DNA from: Mycobacterium sp. BK086
GTDB taxonomy: Bacteria > Actinomycetota > Actinomycetes > Mycobacteriales > Mycobacteriaceae
Length of the DNA stretch: 64,000 nucleotides
Assembly (NCBI GenBank): GCA_004362315.1
Contig: SNWL01000006.1
Coordinates: forward strand, 310,001-374,000
Direction of reading: 5' to 3'
Position 1 is the stretch's first letter. Each line of letters begins with the position of its first letter. Positions 30,724 to 50,923 of the stretch are shown here, one piece after another. The notes beneath the pieces are model-generated. The model saw only the letters and a list, made by a program, of their open reading frames with translations. It had not been told where the DNA came from and ran no database searches. The translations under genes and the position numbers were made by a program.

Positions 30724-32133
30724 TCACCAATGTCCGCTGTCGGCGACCCGCCCGCACACCGACTTCATCGCTGCTATGTATCGGGCGACCGACTTCTGGG
30801 CGATCGGGTTGTCCGGGAACATCACCGACATCGCGGTACCGGCCTCGTACCGAAATATATAGATCGTCAACTGGTAGGAGAATCTTCCGTCGGAGTAAAT
30901 CCCGATGTTGTTCGAATAGCCCATGTCAGCGGCGGCGAGCACCGCGTTCAGCGGCGCCGCCCCGCCGTGCAGGAAGTTCGAGACCGGGAAGTTGGGCCGG
31001 GGCTTGTCCAGCCAGGGCGCCAGCTCCAGCACGCGGTAATACGGAACCCTCGCCAGGCTCAGACCGCTGTCGAAGGAGGTCTGCGCCGCCCAGGCGGCCT
31101 CGGCGAACTCGGTCGCGGCGATCGGGACGGTGATCGGAACCAGGCCGGTGAACCAGCCCTGGGTGGTGAAATTGTCGGTCGTCCGGCGGGTGTCCCTCGG
31201 GGTGAGCCCGTAATAGGTTGCCGCACCGGTGAACTCGTGGTCCGTCATCGCGGTGCAGGCGAACAGACCACCGACATAGCGGACACCTGCCGCCGTGCAG
31301 GCCGCTTCGAATCTGACGGTCTGCTCGGCATCCATGATCATGTCGCCGACCATGTCCGCGACGGTCGGTTCCAGCGGGTTGCCCAGCGGCAGCGGGAACT
31401 CGGGAAGCGTGCCGTTGTTGTTCTCGGCAAACTCGATCCAGGCGCGGACCTCGGGGGAATCGACCGTCAAATCCGCTGTGGACTCGTGCTCCTGCAGACA
31501 GAAATCGTCGAAGCTGCCGGCCTCGGGCAGGGCCATCGGCTGCCCGGTCATCGTCAGCGACGTGTACATGCCGTGGGCCTCGAGCATGGTGATCCCGATC
31601 AGCGCCGCGTCGCCGTGGACATGGTCGATGCTGGCATAGAAATCGAAGTGATCGGCACTCTGAACGACCCCGAAGGAAAAGCAGCCCCATTCCAGGGGAG
31701 TCGGAATGTCGACGATATGTTTACGCGCATCTTCGGGTGCCATTTCGCCGAATTCAATCGGCTCGAATTCGATATCGTCGGGATTGGCGATCGTGCGCCT
31801 GACAATATCGCCGGAGCCGGAGTACTCGAACCAGCTCCGATAGGTGTCGTGGCGGCGCAGGTACGCGTTCAGCGCGTGATTCATGGCCGGAATATCACAC
31901 TGACCTGGCACTTCGCAGGTCGCAATGATTTGACGCGAATAGTCGAGTCCGGCCGCGTCCTGTTCATACACGCCGCGAATGTGTTGGCCCTGCATATAGC
32001 TGACCGGCACCGAACTGACCGGCGCTTGCCGGGCTTTCTCCAGGGCCGCACTTGTCGGACGCCAGGAAATCACCGCACCGGGCCTCGGCGACCAATCATC
32101 GATTGTGCCGATTGAAATCTTCCCGATACGCAA
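30724..32133 (-). CDS. papA3: PapA3-like polyketide-associated acyltransferase, TPP locus
   Basis: A 469-residue condensation-fold acyltransferase. The TTG at 32133 was chosen: AGGAG lies 6 nt upstream and translation then begins LRIGKISIGTIDDWSPRPG, the conserved PapA start; the longer frame has no homology in its first 50 residues. The catalytic HxxxD motif is H171-VHG-D175 (SIDHVHGDA), and the DFTT-like bridge region is near TDNFTTQGWFTGLVPI. PapA proteins take acyl chains directly from the ACP of their PKS and esterify trehalose. In the TPP pathway this makes the acylated trehalose that MmpL10 exports. It is divergent from pks across 351 bp. Confidence 0.9.
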   Translation of the reverse strand: MRIGKISIGTIDDWSPRPGAVISWRPTSAALEKARQAPVSSVPVSYMQGQHIRGVYEQDAAGLDYSRQIIATCEVPGQCDIPAMNHALNAYLRRHDTYRSWFEYSGSGDIVRRTIANPDDIEFEPIEFGEMAPEDARKHIVDIPTPLEWGCFSFGVVQSADHFDFYASIDHVHGDAALIGITMLEAHGMYTSLTMTGQPMALPEAGSFDDFCLQEHESTADLTVDSPEVRAWIEFAENNNGTLPEFPLPLGNPLEPTVADMVGDMIMDAEQTVRFEAACTAAGVRYVGGLFACTAMTDHEFTGAATYYGLTPRDTRRTTDNFTTQGWFTGLVPITVPIAATEFAEAAWAAQTSFDSGLSLARVPYYRVLELAPWLDKPRPNFPVSNFLHGGAAPLNAVLAAADMGYSNNIGIYSDGRFSYQLTIYIFRYEAGTAMSVMFPDNPIAQKSVARYIAAMKSVCGRVADSGHW

Positions 32134-32286
32134 ATTCTTCTCCTGGGTCGCAGCGGCTACGGTCTCCAGACCGGCAACACTGGTGGCCAGACCAACATAG
32201 CGCCTGCGGCTGAGACGGTCGCCGACAGACCCGATAGGCCAGCTCAGAGGTGGTAGCGGACCCCGAAGCGAGGGTGCGGCCACCCC

Positions 32287-32306
32287 GCTGTCAGGCGCCT
32301 GACAGC
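32287..32306. promoter_or_regulatory. perfect 20-bp palindrome in the papA3-pks intergenic region
   Basis: GCTGTCAGGCGCCTGACAGC reads identically on both strands. It is about 155 bp upstream of the PapA TTG and 178 bp upstream of the pks ATG. Being in the middle of a divergent promoter region and having no loop, it is most simply an operator for a dimeric repressor or activator. No regulator gene lies inside the TPP locus. Confidence 0.5.
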
Positions 32307-32353
32307 CAACCCGAAACGACGTCCTTCAGCAACGCACATGCAATACTGACCCA

Positions 32354-32397
32354 CGGGAGATGAGCCGGCCGTCGCAGTCGGGAGATGACCGGGCCGT
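32354..32397. repeat. two 19-bp direct repeats with 25-bp period upstream of pks
   Basis: CGGGAGATGAGCCGGCCGT (32354-32372) and CGGGAGATGACCGGGCCGT (32379-32397) agree at 17 of 19 positions and are separated by 6 bp. Direct repeats of this size near a promoter are typical of activator or response-regulator sites. Confidence 0.45.
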
Positions 32398-32484
32398 GGC
32401 CGATCGGAACCTAATCCTGGCCTTGACGTGGTCTCCCGGAGTGAATCGACGTATTTACCGGCCCGACGCGGAGAACACAATCTG

Positions 32485-43530
<11,046 letters not shown>

Positions 43531-43542
43531 CAGCCGTCATTG

Positions 43543-43576
43543 CGGTAGCGGTGTGACCAAGGTCGCACCGCTACCG
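43543..43576 (+). terminator. strong hairpin after pks
   Basis: CGGTAGCGGTG pairs with CACCGCTACCG, and an inner GACC/GGTC extends the stem past one mismatch, leaving a two-base AA loop. It begins 13 bp after the pks stop. There is no T-tract, as is common in actinobacteria. Confidence 0.7.
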
Positions 43577-43731
43577 GCGTGTCCGACAATCCCACACGAC
43601 GTCGCTGTGCGCTCGCTGTAAACCCACGCTGAACTGCAGAAATGAGCAGGCGGGCATGTCCCGCGAAACGCCAACCCAACCAGTGGGTTGATTAGCCGGC
43701 TGAACTTGCTCACAGGGACTTGCGTTCCGGT

Positions 43732-43771
43732 TACCGGCCGGTATAGTTCACCACTGTTACTGGTGGGTAAC
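43732..43771. promoter_or_regulatory. palindromes upstream of fadE5
   Basis: Two inverted repeats lie in the 306-bp region 43531-43836 before fadE5. TACCGGCCGGTA (43732-43743) is a perfect 12-bp palindrome. GTTACTGGTGGGTAAC (43756-43771) has 5-bp arms and the same length and TTACT...G.GTAA core as the palindrome between fadA2 and fabG4 at 48653-48668. The second is a good operator candidate for a shared lipid-metabolism regulator. Confidence 0.5.
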
Positions 43772-43836
43772 TTAGCCCTGAGTCCCCAACCACAAAGCCC
43801 AAGTTCAGATGACATTCTCGCTGAGGAGTAACCGTC

Positions 43837-45672
43837 ATGAGCCACTACAAGTCCAACGTGCGTGACCAGGTATTCAACCTGTTCGAGGTCTACGGCATCG
43901 ACAAGGTATTCGGTGAAGGCAAGTACACCGAGCTCGACGTCGACACCGCCAAGGAAATGCTCGCCGAGATGAGCAAGCTGGCCGCGGGCCCGCTCGCCGA
44001 TTCGTTCGCCGACTCGGACCGCAACCCCCCGGTGTTCGACCCCGAGACCCACACCGTCACGCTGCCCGCCCCGTTCAAGAAGTCGATGCGCGCGCTGATC
44101 GACGGCGGGTGGGACAAGGTCGGGCTTGCCGAAGAGCTCGGCGGGATGCCGGTACCCCGCGCACTGCAGTGGGCCCTGATCGAGCACATCCTGGGCGCCA
44201 ACCCGGCGGCCTACATGTACGCGATGGGCGCGGGCATGTGCGAGATCTTCTACCACAACGGCACCGACGAGCAGAAGAAGTGGGCCGTCACCGCAGCCGA
44301 GCGCGGTTGGGGCGCCACGATGGTGCTGACCGAGCCCGACGCCGGCTCCGATGTCGGCGCGGGCCGCACCAAGGCGGTCCAGCAGGCGGACGGCACCTGG
44401 CACATCGACGGTGTCAAGCGCTTCATCACCTCGGGTGACTCCGACGACATGTTCGAGAACATCATGCATCTGGTGCTGGCCCGCCCCGAGGGCGCAGGCC
44501 CCGGCACCAAGGGCCTGTCGCTGTTCTTCGTGCCGAAGTTCCACTTCGACCCCGAGACCGGCGAGCCCGGTGAGCGCAACGGCGTGTTCGTCACCAACGT
44601 CGAGCACAAGATGGGCCTCAAGGTCTCCGCGACCTGCGAGCTGTCTCTCGGACAGCACGGCGTTCCCGCCGTCGGCTGGCTCGTCGGCGACGTGCACGAC
44701 GGCATCGCGCAGATGTTCGACGTCATCGAGCAGGCTCGAATGATGGTGGGCACCAAGGCAATTGCAACCCTGTCGACGGGTTACCTCAACGCTCTGGAGT
44801 ACGCCAAGGAGCGTGTGCAGGGTGCCGACCTGACCCAGATGACCGACAAGGCCGCGCCGCGCGTGACCATCACCCATCACCCGGACGTGCGTCGCAGCCT
44901 GATGACCCAGAAGGCCTACGCCGAGGGTCTGCGGGCGCTCTACCTCTACACCGCGACGTTCCAGGACGCCGCCGTCGCCAAGGCCGTTCACGACGTGGAG
45001 CCCGAATTGGCGGCCAAGGTCAACGATCTGCTGCTGCCGATCGTCAAGGGTGTCGGCTCAGAGCAGGCCTACGCCAAGCTCACCGAGAGCCTCCAGACCT
45101 TCGGCGGATCCGGCTTCCTGCAGGACTACCCGATCGAGCAGTACATCCGCGACGCCAAGATCGACTCGCTGTACGAAGGCACCACCGCTATCCAGGCGCA
45201 GGACTTCTTCTTCCGGAAGATCGTGCGCGACAAGGGTGTTGCGCTGGCACACGTAGCCGGCGAGATCAGCCAGCTCATCGCCAACGAGGCAGGCAACGGC
45301 CGGCTGAAGACCGAGCGCGAGCTGCTCGCCAAGGCCCTCGAGGACGTTCAGGCGATGGCCGCGTCGATGACCGGCTACCTGATGGCCGCGCAGGAGGACG
45401 CCGCCAGCATCTACAAGGTGGGCCTGGCTTCGGTGCGCTTCCTGATGAGCGTCGGCGATCTGGTCATCGGCTGGCTGCTGCAGCGTCAGGCTGCGGTTGC
45501 CATCGCGGCGCTGGATGCCGGTGCCACCGGCGCCGACCGCTCCTTCTACGAGGGCAAGATCGCCGTGGCGTCGTTCTTCGCCAAGAGCTTCCTGCCGCTG
45601 CTGACCAGCACGCGTCTGGTGATCGAGACGATCGACAACGACATCATGGAACTCGACGAAGCTGCCTTCTAA
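43837..45672 (+). CDS. fadE5: acyl-CoA dehydrogenase FadE5 (Rv0244c type)
   Basis: A 611-residue acyl-CoA dehydrogenase of the enlarged ACAD type, catalysing the first step of beta-oxidation (FAD-linked formation of the 2,3-double bond). The flavin/substrate segments are [17 protein letters not shown] near residue 167 and [25 protein letters not shown] near 193. The catalytic base is Glu447 in LYEGTTAIQ, the position known for M. smegmatis FadE5. A GAGGAG ribosome site precedes the ATG. It marks the right boundary of the TPP insertion and is followed by a strong terminator, so it is probably a single-gene unit. Confidence 0.93.
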   Translation: MSHYKSNVRDQVFNLFEVYGIDKVFGEGKYTELDVDTAKEMLAEMSKLAAGPLADSFADSDRNPPVFDPETHTVTLPAPFKKSMRALIDGGWDKVGLAEELGGMPVPRALQWALIEHILGANPAAYMYAMGAGMCEIFYHNGTDEQKKWAVTAAERGWGATMVLTEPDAGSDVGAGRTKAVQQADGTWHIDGVKRFITSGDSDDMFENIMHLVLARPEGAGPGTKGLSLFFVPKFHFDPETGEPGERNGVFVTNVEHKMGLKVSATCELSLGQHGVPAVGWLVGDVHDGIAQMFDVIEQARMMVGTKAIATLSTGYLNALEYAKERVQGADLTQMTDKAAPRVTITHHPDVRRSLMTQKAYAEGLRALYLYTATFQDAAVAKAVHDVEPELAAKVNDLLLPIVKGVGSEQAYAKLTESLQTFGGSGFLQDYPIEQYIRDAKIDSLYEGTTAIQAQDFFFRKIVRDKGVALAHVAGEISQLIANEAGNGRLKTERELLAKALEDVQAMAASMTGYLMAAQEDAASIYKVGLASVRFLMSVGDLVIGWLLQRQAAVAIAALDAGATGADRSFYEGKIAVASFFAKSFLPLLTSTRLVIETIDNDIMELDEAAF

Positions 45673-45686
45673 AGGTTCGACGCTCA

Positions 45687-45721
45687 GGCGGCCCCGGGAT
45701 CGTTTCGGTCCCGGGGCCGCC
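45687..45721 (+). terminator. 13-bp hairpin after fadE5
   Basis: GGCGGCCCCGGGA and its exact complement are separated by a 9-nt loop, 14 bp after the fadE5 stop. High stem stability and position support intrinsic termination. Confidence 0.75.
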
Positions 45722-45819
45722 GGCGTTCGGCACGCGGCCCTACGACCAGCGGCGCAGGGTCTTAGGTCACTTTTTGCCAGCAATTGGGCTTCATCAGATA
45801 AAGCTCGGGACTTTGGGCC

Positions 45820-45848
45820 CTGGCAGTTAGCTGACGATCCGCTACATT
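45820..45848 (+). promoter_or_regulatory. possible leaderless promoter of the alpha/beta hydrolase gene
   Basis: CTGGCA (45820-45825) and TACATT (45843-45848) have a 17-bp spacer, and the -10 ends 6 bp before the ATG at 45855. This predicts a leaderless transcript. The -35 matches consensus at only 4 of 6 positions. Confidence 0.35.
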
Positions 45849-45854
45849 CTAGGA

Positions 45855-47087
45855 ATGGCAATGCTTGACAGCAACGAGGCGATCGCGGCGAATCCCGTCT
45901 CGACCGGCAGAAAGCCGGCCAGTGCGAACCCGTTGGCGAATATTGTCGCGCCTTTCACGAAAGCCGGCGGCTACTACGCCCGCTCGTGGGGCGCATACCT
46001 CGACGGCGGCAGCGACGAGTTGCCAGTAGCCCGCCCGACGCTGTCGCTCGCGACCCACGCCCTGCGCGACGAGATCGTCCTCGTGGGACTGCGGTTGCGC
46101 CGTCCGCTGAGCGACGCGACCGTCTACGAGCACATCAACACCGAGGTCATCAAGGCCATCGACTTCTACGGCAAGCGGGGCTGGCTGGCCAGGCCGGAAG
46201 GCTTCTTCGCCGCGCCGCCCACGCCGACCGACGTCAAGATCACCGCGTACAAGGGCCGTGGCCGCCACGAGCGCATCTCGTTCGACAGCGGCTACAAGCC
46301 CTACAGCCGGGAACCCGGTCGCGCGCGCTGGCTGAGCTACACCGGCAACCACCGCGAGTACGCGATGATGCTGCGCCACAAGGAGCCGCGCCCGTGGCTG
46401 GTGTGTGTGCACGGCACCGAGATGGGCCGCGCCAACTTGGACCTCGCGCTGTTCCGGGCCCGGCATCTGCACGAGCGGTTCGGCCTCAACGTGATCCTGC
46501 CGGTGCTCCCGATGCACGGGCCGCGCGCCAAGGGACTGCCGAAGGGCGCCGTGTTCCCGGGCGAGGACGTCATGGACGACGTCCACGCCACCGCGCAGGC
46601 GGTGTGGGACATCCGCCGGGTGCTGGCCTGGATCCGGTCACAACAGCCCGGCGCGAAGATCGGGTTGAACAGCATCTCGCTGGGTGGGTATATCGCGGCC
46701 CTGGTCGCCAGCCTCGACGAGGACCTGACCTGCGCCATCCTCGGCGTGCCGCCGGCCAACCTGGTGTCGATCCTGGGCCGCCACGCCGGCCTGGGCATCG
46801 ACGACCCGCGTCACCGGACACTGGAGTTGGCCGAACCGATCGGCGAGATGATCTCCCCGCTGTCGCTGCAGCCGAAGGTGGCTCCCGAAGGCCGGTTCAT
46901 CTACGCCGGGGTTGCCGACCGGATCGTCCACCCGCGCGAGCAGGTACTGGGACTGTGGGAGCACTGGGGCCGCCCGAACATCGGCTGGTACCGGGGTGGC
47001 CACACCGGGTTCTTCCAAGCCCGTCCGGTTCAGCAGTTCGTCGATGCCGCACTGGTGCAATCAGGACTGGTGGATTCGAGGGCCTAG
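45855..47087 (+). CDS. alpha/beta hydrolase-fold protein
   Basis: A 410-residue soluble protein. After a variable N-terminal 150 residues with a Tyr/Arg-rich stretch, the hydrolase core begins at PWLVCVHGTEMGRANLDLALFRARHL, containing the oxyanion HG motif. The nucleophile elbow reads N-S273-I-S275-L-G-G, so Ser275 (SxSxG) is the probable nucleophile. YAGVADRIVHPREQ gives the acid Asp and WYRGGHTGFFQA the catalytic His. The family has esterase, thioesterase or acyltransferase members, and the substrate cannot be named. It sits alone between fadE5 and fadA2, a place where M. smegmatis-type genomes can carry glycopeptidolipid genes. It ends in a bidirectional hairpin. Confidence 0.75.
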   Translation: MAMLDSNEAIAANPVSTGRKPASANPLANIVAPFTKAGGYYARSWGAYLDGGSDELPVARPTLSLATHALRDEIVLVGLRLRRPLSDATVYEHINTEVIKAIDFYGKRGWLARPEGFFAAPPTPTDVKITAYKGRGRHERISFDSGYKPYSREPGRARWLSYTGNHREYAMMLRHKEPRPWLVCVHGTEMGRANLDLALFRARHLHERFGLNVILPVLPMHGPRAKGLPKGAVFPGEDVMDDVHATAQAVWDIRRVLAWIRSQQPGAKIGLNSISLGGYIAALVASLDEDLTCAILGVPPANLVSILGRHAGLGIDDPRHRTLELAEPIGEMISPLSLQPKVAPEGRFIYAGVADRIVHPREQVLGLWEHWGRPNIGWYRGGHTGFFQARPVQQFVDAALVQSGLVDSRA

Positions 47088-47096
47088 CCCCAAGAA

Positions 47097-47133
47097 AACC
47101 GCCGCTGGAATCCCCTCTTCTCCAGCGGCGGTT
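47097..47133. terminator. 13-bp hairpin after the alpha/beta hydrolase gene
   Basis: AACCGCCGCTGGA and its exact complement flank an 11-nt loop and are followed by CCTTTGTT. It starts 9 bp after the stop and can terminate transcription from the plus strand. Confidence 0.75.
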
Positions 47134-47175
47134 CCTTTGTTCCACGTCAACAGGGACGTAAACAAAGAGGATGCC

Positions 47176-47215
47176 CCGTGTTGCCGTCGGGTCGGGGGGT
47201 CAGACGGCAACACGG
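47176..47215. terminator. second 13-bp hairpin between the hydrolase and fadA2
   Basis: CCGTGTTGCCGTC and its exact complement flank a 14-nt G-rich loop. It lies about 70 bp beyond the fadA2 stop (minus strand) and 90 bp beyond the hydrolase stop, so it could insulate the two convergent genes. Confidence 0.6.
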
Positions 47216-47286
47216 AGCTATCCAGTACATCTGTAACCCGCACGCGTTCGTTACAAACCCCGCAAAACTTTTTTCCTGAGATTTTT

Positions 47287-48591
47287 TCAGGCTTCGAGGA
47301 TCGCGGTAACGCCCTGGCCGCCGGCCGCACAGATCGAGATGAGACCGCGAACCGGCTGCCCGGTTTCCTTCTTCTTTTCGGCCAGCTGCTTGGCCAGCTG
47401 GGCCACGATGCGCCCGCCGGTGGCCGCAAACGGGTGCCCCGCGGCCAGCGAGGAGCCGTTGACATTGAGCTTGGCGCGGTCGATGGAGCCCAGCGCGGAG
47501 TCGAGTCCTAGCAGCTCTTTGCAGTATTCGTCGGATTCCCAGGCCTGCAGGTGCGCGAGCACCACCGACGCGAACGCCTCGTGGATCTCGTAGAAATCGA
47601 AGTCCTGCAGAGCCAGACCGTTGCGGGCTAGCAGGCGCGGCACCGCGTACGTGGGCGCCATCAGCAGACCGTCGGGGCCGTTGACGTAATCCACCGCGGC
47701 GGTCTCCGAATCGACGAAGTACGCGAGCGGATCCAGCGAGTGTGACGTTGCCCACTCTTCACTCGCCAGCAACGCCACCGACGCGCCGTCGGTGAGCGGG
47801 GTGGAGTTACCCGCCGTCATCGTGGCGTCGCCGTTGCGCACACCGAACACCGGCTTCAGCTTGGCCAGTTTCTCGGCGCTGGAATCGGCGCGCAGGTTGT
47901 TGTCCCGGTAGAGCCCGAGAAAGGGCGTGACCAGATCGTCGAAGAAGCCGCGGTCGTAGGCGGCTGCCATCTTGCGGTGGCTGGCGGCGGCCAGCTCGTC
48001 CTGATCGACGCGCTTGATGCCCATCTTCTTGGCGGTGATCGCGGCGTGGTCGCCCATCGACAGCCCGGTGCGCGGTTCCCCGTTGGTGGGGATCTCGATG
48101 CCCAGCGAGGCGGGCAGCTTGCCGACGAGCTTGAGCCGATCCACGTTGGACTTCGACCGGCGCAGACCGAGCAGCGTGCGACGCAGCTCGTCGCCGAGCC
48201 CGATCGGGGCGTCGGAGGTGGTGTCCACCCCGCCGGCGGCGGCCACCTCATACCGACCGGCGGCGATTCCGTCGGCGGCCGCGATCGCGGCCTGCAGACC
48301 GGTGCCGCAGGCCTGCTGCAGATCGATCGCCGGGGTGTAGGCCGAGAGCTGGCTGCCCAGAACGCTCTCGCGCATGAGGTTGAAATCGCGGCTGTGCTTG
48401 AGCACGGCCCCGCCGATCACCGCGTCCAGGCGCTCGCCGGCCAGGTTGAACCGGTCCACCAGGCCGCCCAGCGCGGCGGTGAACATGTCCTGGTTGGATG
48501 CCTCCGCATACGCACCGTCCGATCGCGCGAACGGGATGCGGTTGCCGCCGAGAACGGCGACCCGTCGACTGTTTCCACTGGTAGAAGCCAC
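47287..48591 (-). CDS. fadA2: acetyl-CoA acetyltransferase (thiolase) FadA2 (Rv0243 type)
   Basis: A 434-residue thiolase. GTG 48591 was preferred because GGTGGAG lies 6 nt upstream; a GTG at 48603 adds four residues. The nucleophilic Cys is in [13 protein letters not shown] (near residue 95), the His in [11 protein letters not shown], and the second catalytic Cys in [10 protein letters not shown], with [10 protein letters not shown] before it. It cleaves 3-ketoacyl-CoA in beta-oxidation or condenses two acetyl-CoA. It is divergent from fabG4-htdX across a region with a perfect operator-like palindrome, giving a module with thiolase, ketoreductase and dehydratase activities. Confidence 0.92.
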   Translation of the reverse strand: MASTSGNSRRVAVLGGNRIPFARSDGAYAEASNQDMFTAALGGLVDRFNLAGERLDAVIGGAVLKHSRDFNLMRESVLGSQLSAYTPAIDLQQACGTGLQAAIAAADGIAAGRYEVAAAGGVDTTSDAPIGLGDELRRTLLGLRRSKSNVDRLKLVGKLPASLGIEIPTNGEPRTGLSMGDHAAITAKKMGIKRVDQDELAAASHRKMAAAYDRGFFDDLVTPFLGLYRDNNLRADSSAEKLAKLKPVFGVRNGDATMTAGNSTPLTDGASVALLASEEWATSHSLDPLAYFVDSETAAVDYVNGPDGLLMAPTYAVPRLLARNGLALQDFDFYEIHEAFASVVLAHLQAWESDEYCKELLGLDSALGSIDRAKLNVNGSSLAAGHPFAATGGRIVAQLAKQLAEKKKETGQPVRGLISICAAGGQGVTAILEA

Positions 48592-48623
48592 GTCAATCTC
48601 CACCTAGAGTTCGGTTTGAGAGG

Positions 48624-48668
48624 GGGTATACCCACCCATACTACGCACCTACCTTACTCTGGAGTAAG
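48624..48668. promoter_or_regulatory. operator-like palindromes in the fadA2/fabG4 divergent promoter
   Basis: CTTACTCTGGAGTAAG (48653-48668) has 7-bp perfect arms and a 2-bp centre. GGGTATACCC (48624-48633) is a second, 10-bp perfect palindrome. Both are in the 114 bp between the divergent starts. The 16-bp site shares length and the TTACT-N3-G-N-GTAA pattern with the site upstream of fadE5 at 43756-43771. Confidence 0.55.
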
Positions 48669-48705
48669 TTCGTTACCGGTCCACCCGCATCGCAACTCGA
48701 AAGGC

Positions 48706-50064
48706 ATGTTCGTGGCTTCCGACCTCTTCTCGCAGATCGTCAACTCTGCGCCTGGTTCCCTGCTGGCCAAGCAGCTCGGCATTCCGCAGCCGGAGACGCT
48801 GCGCCGCTACCGCCCCGGCGAACCGCCCTTGGCCGGCTCACTGCTGATCGGCGGCAACGGCCGCCTGGTCGAGCCGCTGCGGGCCGCACTGGCCGAGGAC
48901 TACGACCTGGTGGCCGACAACCTCGGCGGTCGGTGGGCGGACTCGTTCGGCGGTCTGGTGTTCGACGCCACGGGGATCACCGAGCCCGCACAGCTGCGCG
49001 GCCTGTACGAGTTCTTCACCCCTCTGCAGCGCAACCTCGGACCGTCGGCGCGCCTTGTGGTGGTGGGCACCACCCCGGACGAGGCTGCCACCACCGACGA
49101 GCACATCGCCCAGCGGGCGCTCGAGGGATTCACCCGCTCGTTGGGTAAGGAGCTGCGCCGCGGGGCGACGGTGGCGCTGGTGTACGTGTCGCCCGGCGCC
49201 AAACCCGCTGCGACAGGCCTGGAGTCGACATTGCGGTTCATCCTGTCGGGCAAGTCGGCGTACGTCGACGCCCAGGTGTTCTACGTCGGCGCCGCGGATT
49301 CCACACCACCGGCCGATTGGGACAAGCCACTGGCAGGCAAGGTCGGCATCGTGACCGGTGCGGCCCGCGGCATCGGCGCCACCATCGCCGAAGTGTTCGC
49401 GCGCGACGGGGCCAGGGTGGTCGCGATCGATGTCGAGGCCGCTCACGATGCGTTGAGCGAGACCGCGGCGAAGGTCGGCGGTACCGCGCTGGCGCTGGAC
49501 GTCACCGCCGACGACGCCGTGGACAAGATCACCGAACATTTACGTGAGCACTATGACGGCCACGCCGACATCCTGGTCAACAACGCGGGTATCACCCGGG
49601 ACAAGCTGCTGGCCAATATGGACGATGCGCGCTGGGATGCCGTCGTCGCGGTGAATCTGCTTGCTCCGCAACGCCTTACCGAAGGTTTGATCGCGAACGG
49701 CAGCATCGGCGAGGGCGGGCGGATCATCGGGCTGTCCTCGATGGCCGGAATCGCCGGCAACCGCGGGCAGACCAACTACGCGGCCACCAAGGCCGGGATG
49801 ATCGGGCTGACCCAGGCTTTGGCGCCACGGCTGGCTGCCAAGGGCATCACGATCAACGCCGTCGCACCCGGGTTCATCGAGACCGCGATGACGGCCGCGA
49901 TCCCGCTGGCCACCCGGGAGGTCGGCCGCCGGCTGAACTCGCTGTACCAGGGCGGCAAGCCGGTCGACGTGGCCGAGACCATCGCCTACTTCGCCAGCCC
50001 CGCGTCGAATGCCGTGACCGGCAACGTGATCCGGGTCTGCGGCCAGGCGATGTTGGGGGCCTAG
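48706..50064 (+). CDS. fabG4: high-molecular-weight 3-oxoacyl reductase FabG4 (Rv0242c type)
   Basis: A 452-residue two-domain SDR. The N-terminal flavodoxin-like domain (residues 1-205) has lost the glycine motif. The C-terminal catalytic domain starts at [38 protein letters not shown], with NNAG near 295 and the catalytic Ser and Tyr-x3-Lys in SSMAG and YAATK. HMW FabG enzymes prefer NADH and act on CoA-linked 3-ketoacyl substrates. ATG 48706 or GTG 48712 may be the start; the latter has better spacing from GAAAGG. The htdX gene starts 1 bp after its stop. Confidence 0.92.
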   Translation: MFVASDLFSQIVNSAPGSLLAKQLGIPQPETLRRYRPGEPPLAGSLLIGGNGRLVEPLRAALAEDYDLVADNLGGRWADSFGGLVFDATGITEPAQLRGLYEFFTPLQRNLGPSARLVVVGTTPDEAATTDEHIAQRALEGFTRSLGKELRRGATVALVYVSPGAKPAATGLESTLRFILSGKSAYVDAQVFYVGAADSTPPADWDKPLAGKVGIVTGAARGIGATIAEVFARDGARVVAIDVEAAHDALSETAAKVGGTALALDVTADDAVDKITEHLREHYDGHADILVNNAGITRDKLLANMDDARWDAVVAVNLLAPQRLTEGLIANGSIGEGGRIIGLSSMAGIAGNRGQTNYAATKAGMIGLTQALAPRLAAKGITINAVAPGFIETAMTAAIPLATREVGRRLNSLYQGGKPVDVAETIAYFASPASNAVTGNVIRVCGQAMLGA

Positions 50065-50065
50065 C

Positions 50066-50920
50066 GTGAGCACCGTGACCGAACAGCCCAGTGGCCTGCG
50101 GAATCTGCTGCGCGCCGCGGCCGGATCGCTGCCGTTCATCCCTCGCGGCGACCACCTGCCCGACCGCACGCTGACCGTCGACGACCTCGCCATCGATCCG
50201 TCGAACGTCGCCGCCTACGCGGGCGTCACCGGCCTGCGATTCGGTGACACCGTGCCGCTGACCTATCCATTCGCGCTGACGTTCCCGACTGTCATGGCAC
50301 TGATCACCGGCTTCGACTTCCCGTTCGCCGCCATGGGCGCGGTCCACGTCGAGAACCAGATCACCCGATACCACCCGATCGCGGTCACCGACACCGTCGG
50401 GGTCAAGGTGCACGCCGAGAACCTGCGCGAGCACCGCAAGGGCCTGCTGGTCGACGTCATCGCCGATGTGAGTGTGGGCAACGAGCTGGCGTGGCATCAG
50501 GTCACCACATTCCTGCATCAGCAGCGCACCAGCCTCTCCGGCGGGCCAAAGCCGGAACCGCCCAAGCAGCCGAAACTACCGCCGCCCAACGCAATTCTGC
50601 GCATCAGCCCCGGCACGATCCGGCGTTACGCGTCGATCGGCGGCGACCACAATCCGATTCACACCAACGTGATCGGCGCTAAGCTGTTCGGCTTCCCCAC
50701 CGTCATCGCACACGGAATGTTCAGTGCGGCAGCCGTTCTGGCGAACATCGAGGCTCAATTCCCCGATGCCGTTACGTACTCGGTGAAGTTCGGCAAGCCG
50801 GTGATACTGCCGGCCAGCGCCGGGCTGTACGTCGACCGGGTGGCCGACGGTTGGGACATCTCGCTGCGCAATATGGCCAAGGGTTACCCGCACCTGACGG
50901 GAACGATTCGCGGCCTGTAG
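50066..50920 (+). CDS. htdX: 3-hydroxyacyl dehydratase HtdX, MaoC-like (Rv0241c type)
   Basis: A 284-residue double-hotdog hydratase. The N-terminal half has FALTFPTVMALITGFDFPFAAMGAVHVENQI, and the C-terminal half carries the hydratase-2 motif with catalytic Asp and His in RYASIGGDHNPIHTN, then FPTVIAHGMFSAA. It interconverts 3-hydroxyacyl and 2-enoyl thioesters. GTG start directly after fabG4, so the reductase and dehydratase are made together and can run reductive elongation or oxidation with fadA2. Confidence 0.92.
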   Translation: MSTVTEQPSGLRNLLRAAAGSLPFIPRGDHLPDRTLTVDDLAIDPSNVAAYAGVTGLRFGDTVPLTYPFALTFPTVMALITGFDFPFAAMGAVHVENQITRYHPIAVTDTVGVKVHAENLREHRKGLLVDVIADVSVGNELAWHQVTTFLHQQRTSLSGGPKPEPPKQPKLPPPNAILRISPGTIRRYASIGGDHNPIHTNVIGAKLFGFPTVIAHGMFSAAAVLANIEAQFPDAVTYSVKFGKPVILPASAGLYVDRVADGWDISLRNMAKGYPHLTGTIRGL

Positions 50921-50923
50921 CAA

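Larger units (their letters stand above)
32134..32484. promoter_or_regulatory. divergent papA3/pks promoter region
   Basis: A 351-bp non-coding region between the PapA and PKS starts. It contains the perfect 20-bp palindrome at 32287-32306 and two 19-bp direct repeats at 32354-32397, listed separately. A TTGACG element lies at 32423-32428, but no well-spaced -10 follows, so the pks promoter is not defined. The combination of palindrome and direct repeats suggests two different DNA-binding regulators. Confidence 0.5.

Noticed and set aside
32134..32283. 50-residue N-terminal extension of PapA
   Set aside because: AGGAG followed by TTG at 32133 begins the conserved PapA N-terminus; the extension would occupy the divergent promoter region.
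32428..32484. GTG start 19 codons upstream of the chosen pks start
   Set aside because: The extra residues are not homologous to KS N-termini, there is no ribosome site before the GTG, and ATG 32485 has GGAG at suitable spacing.
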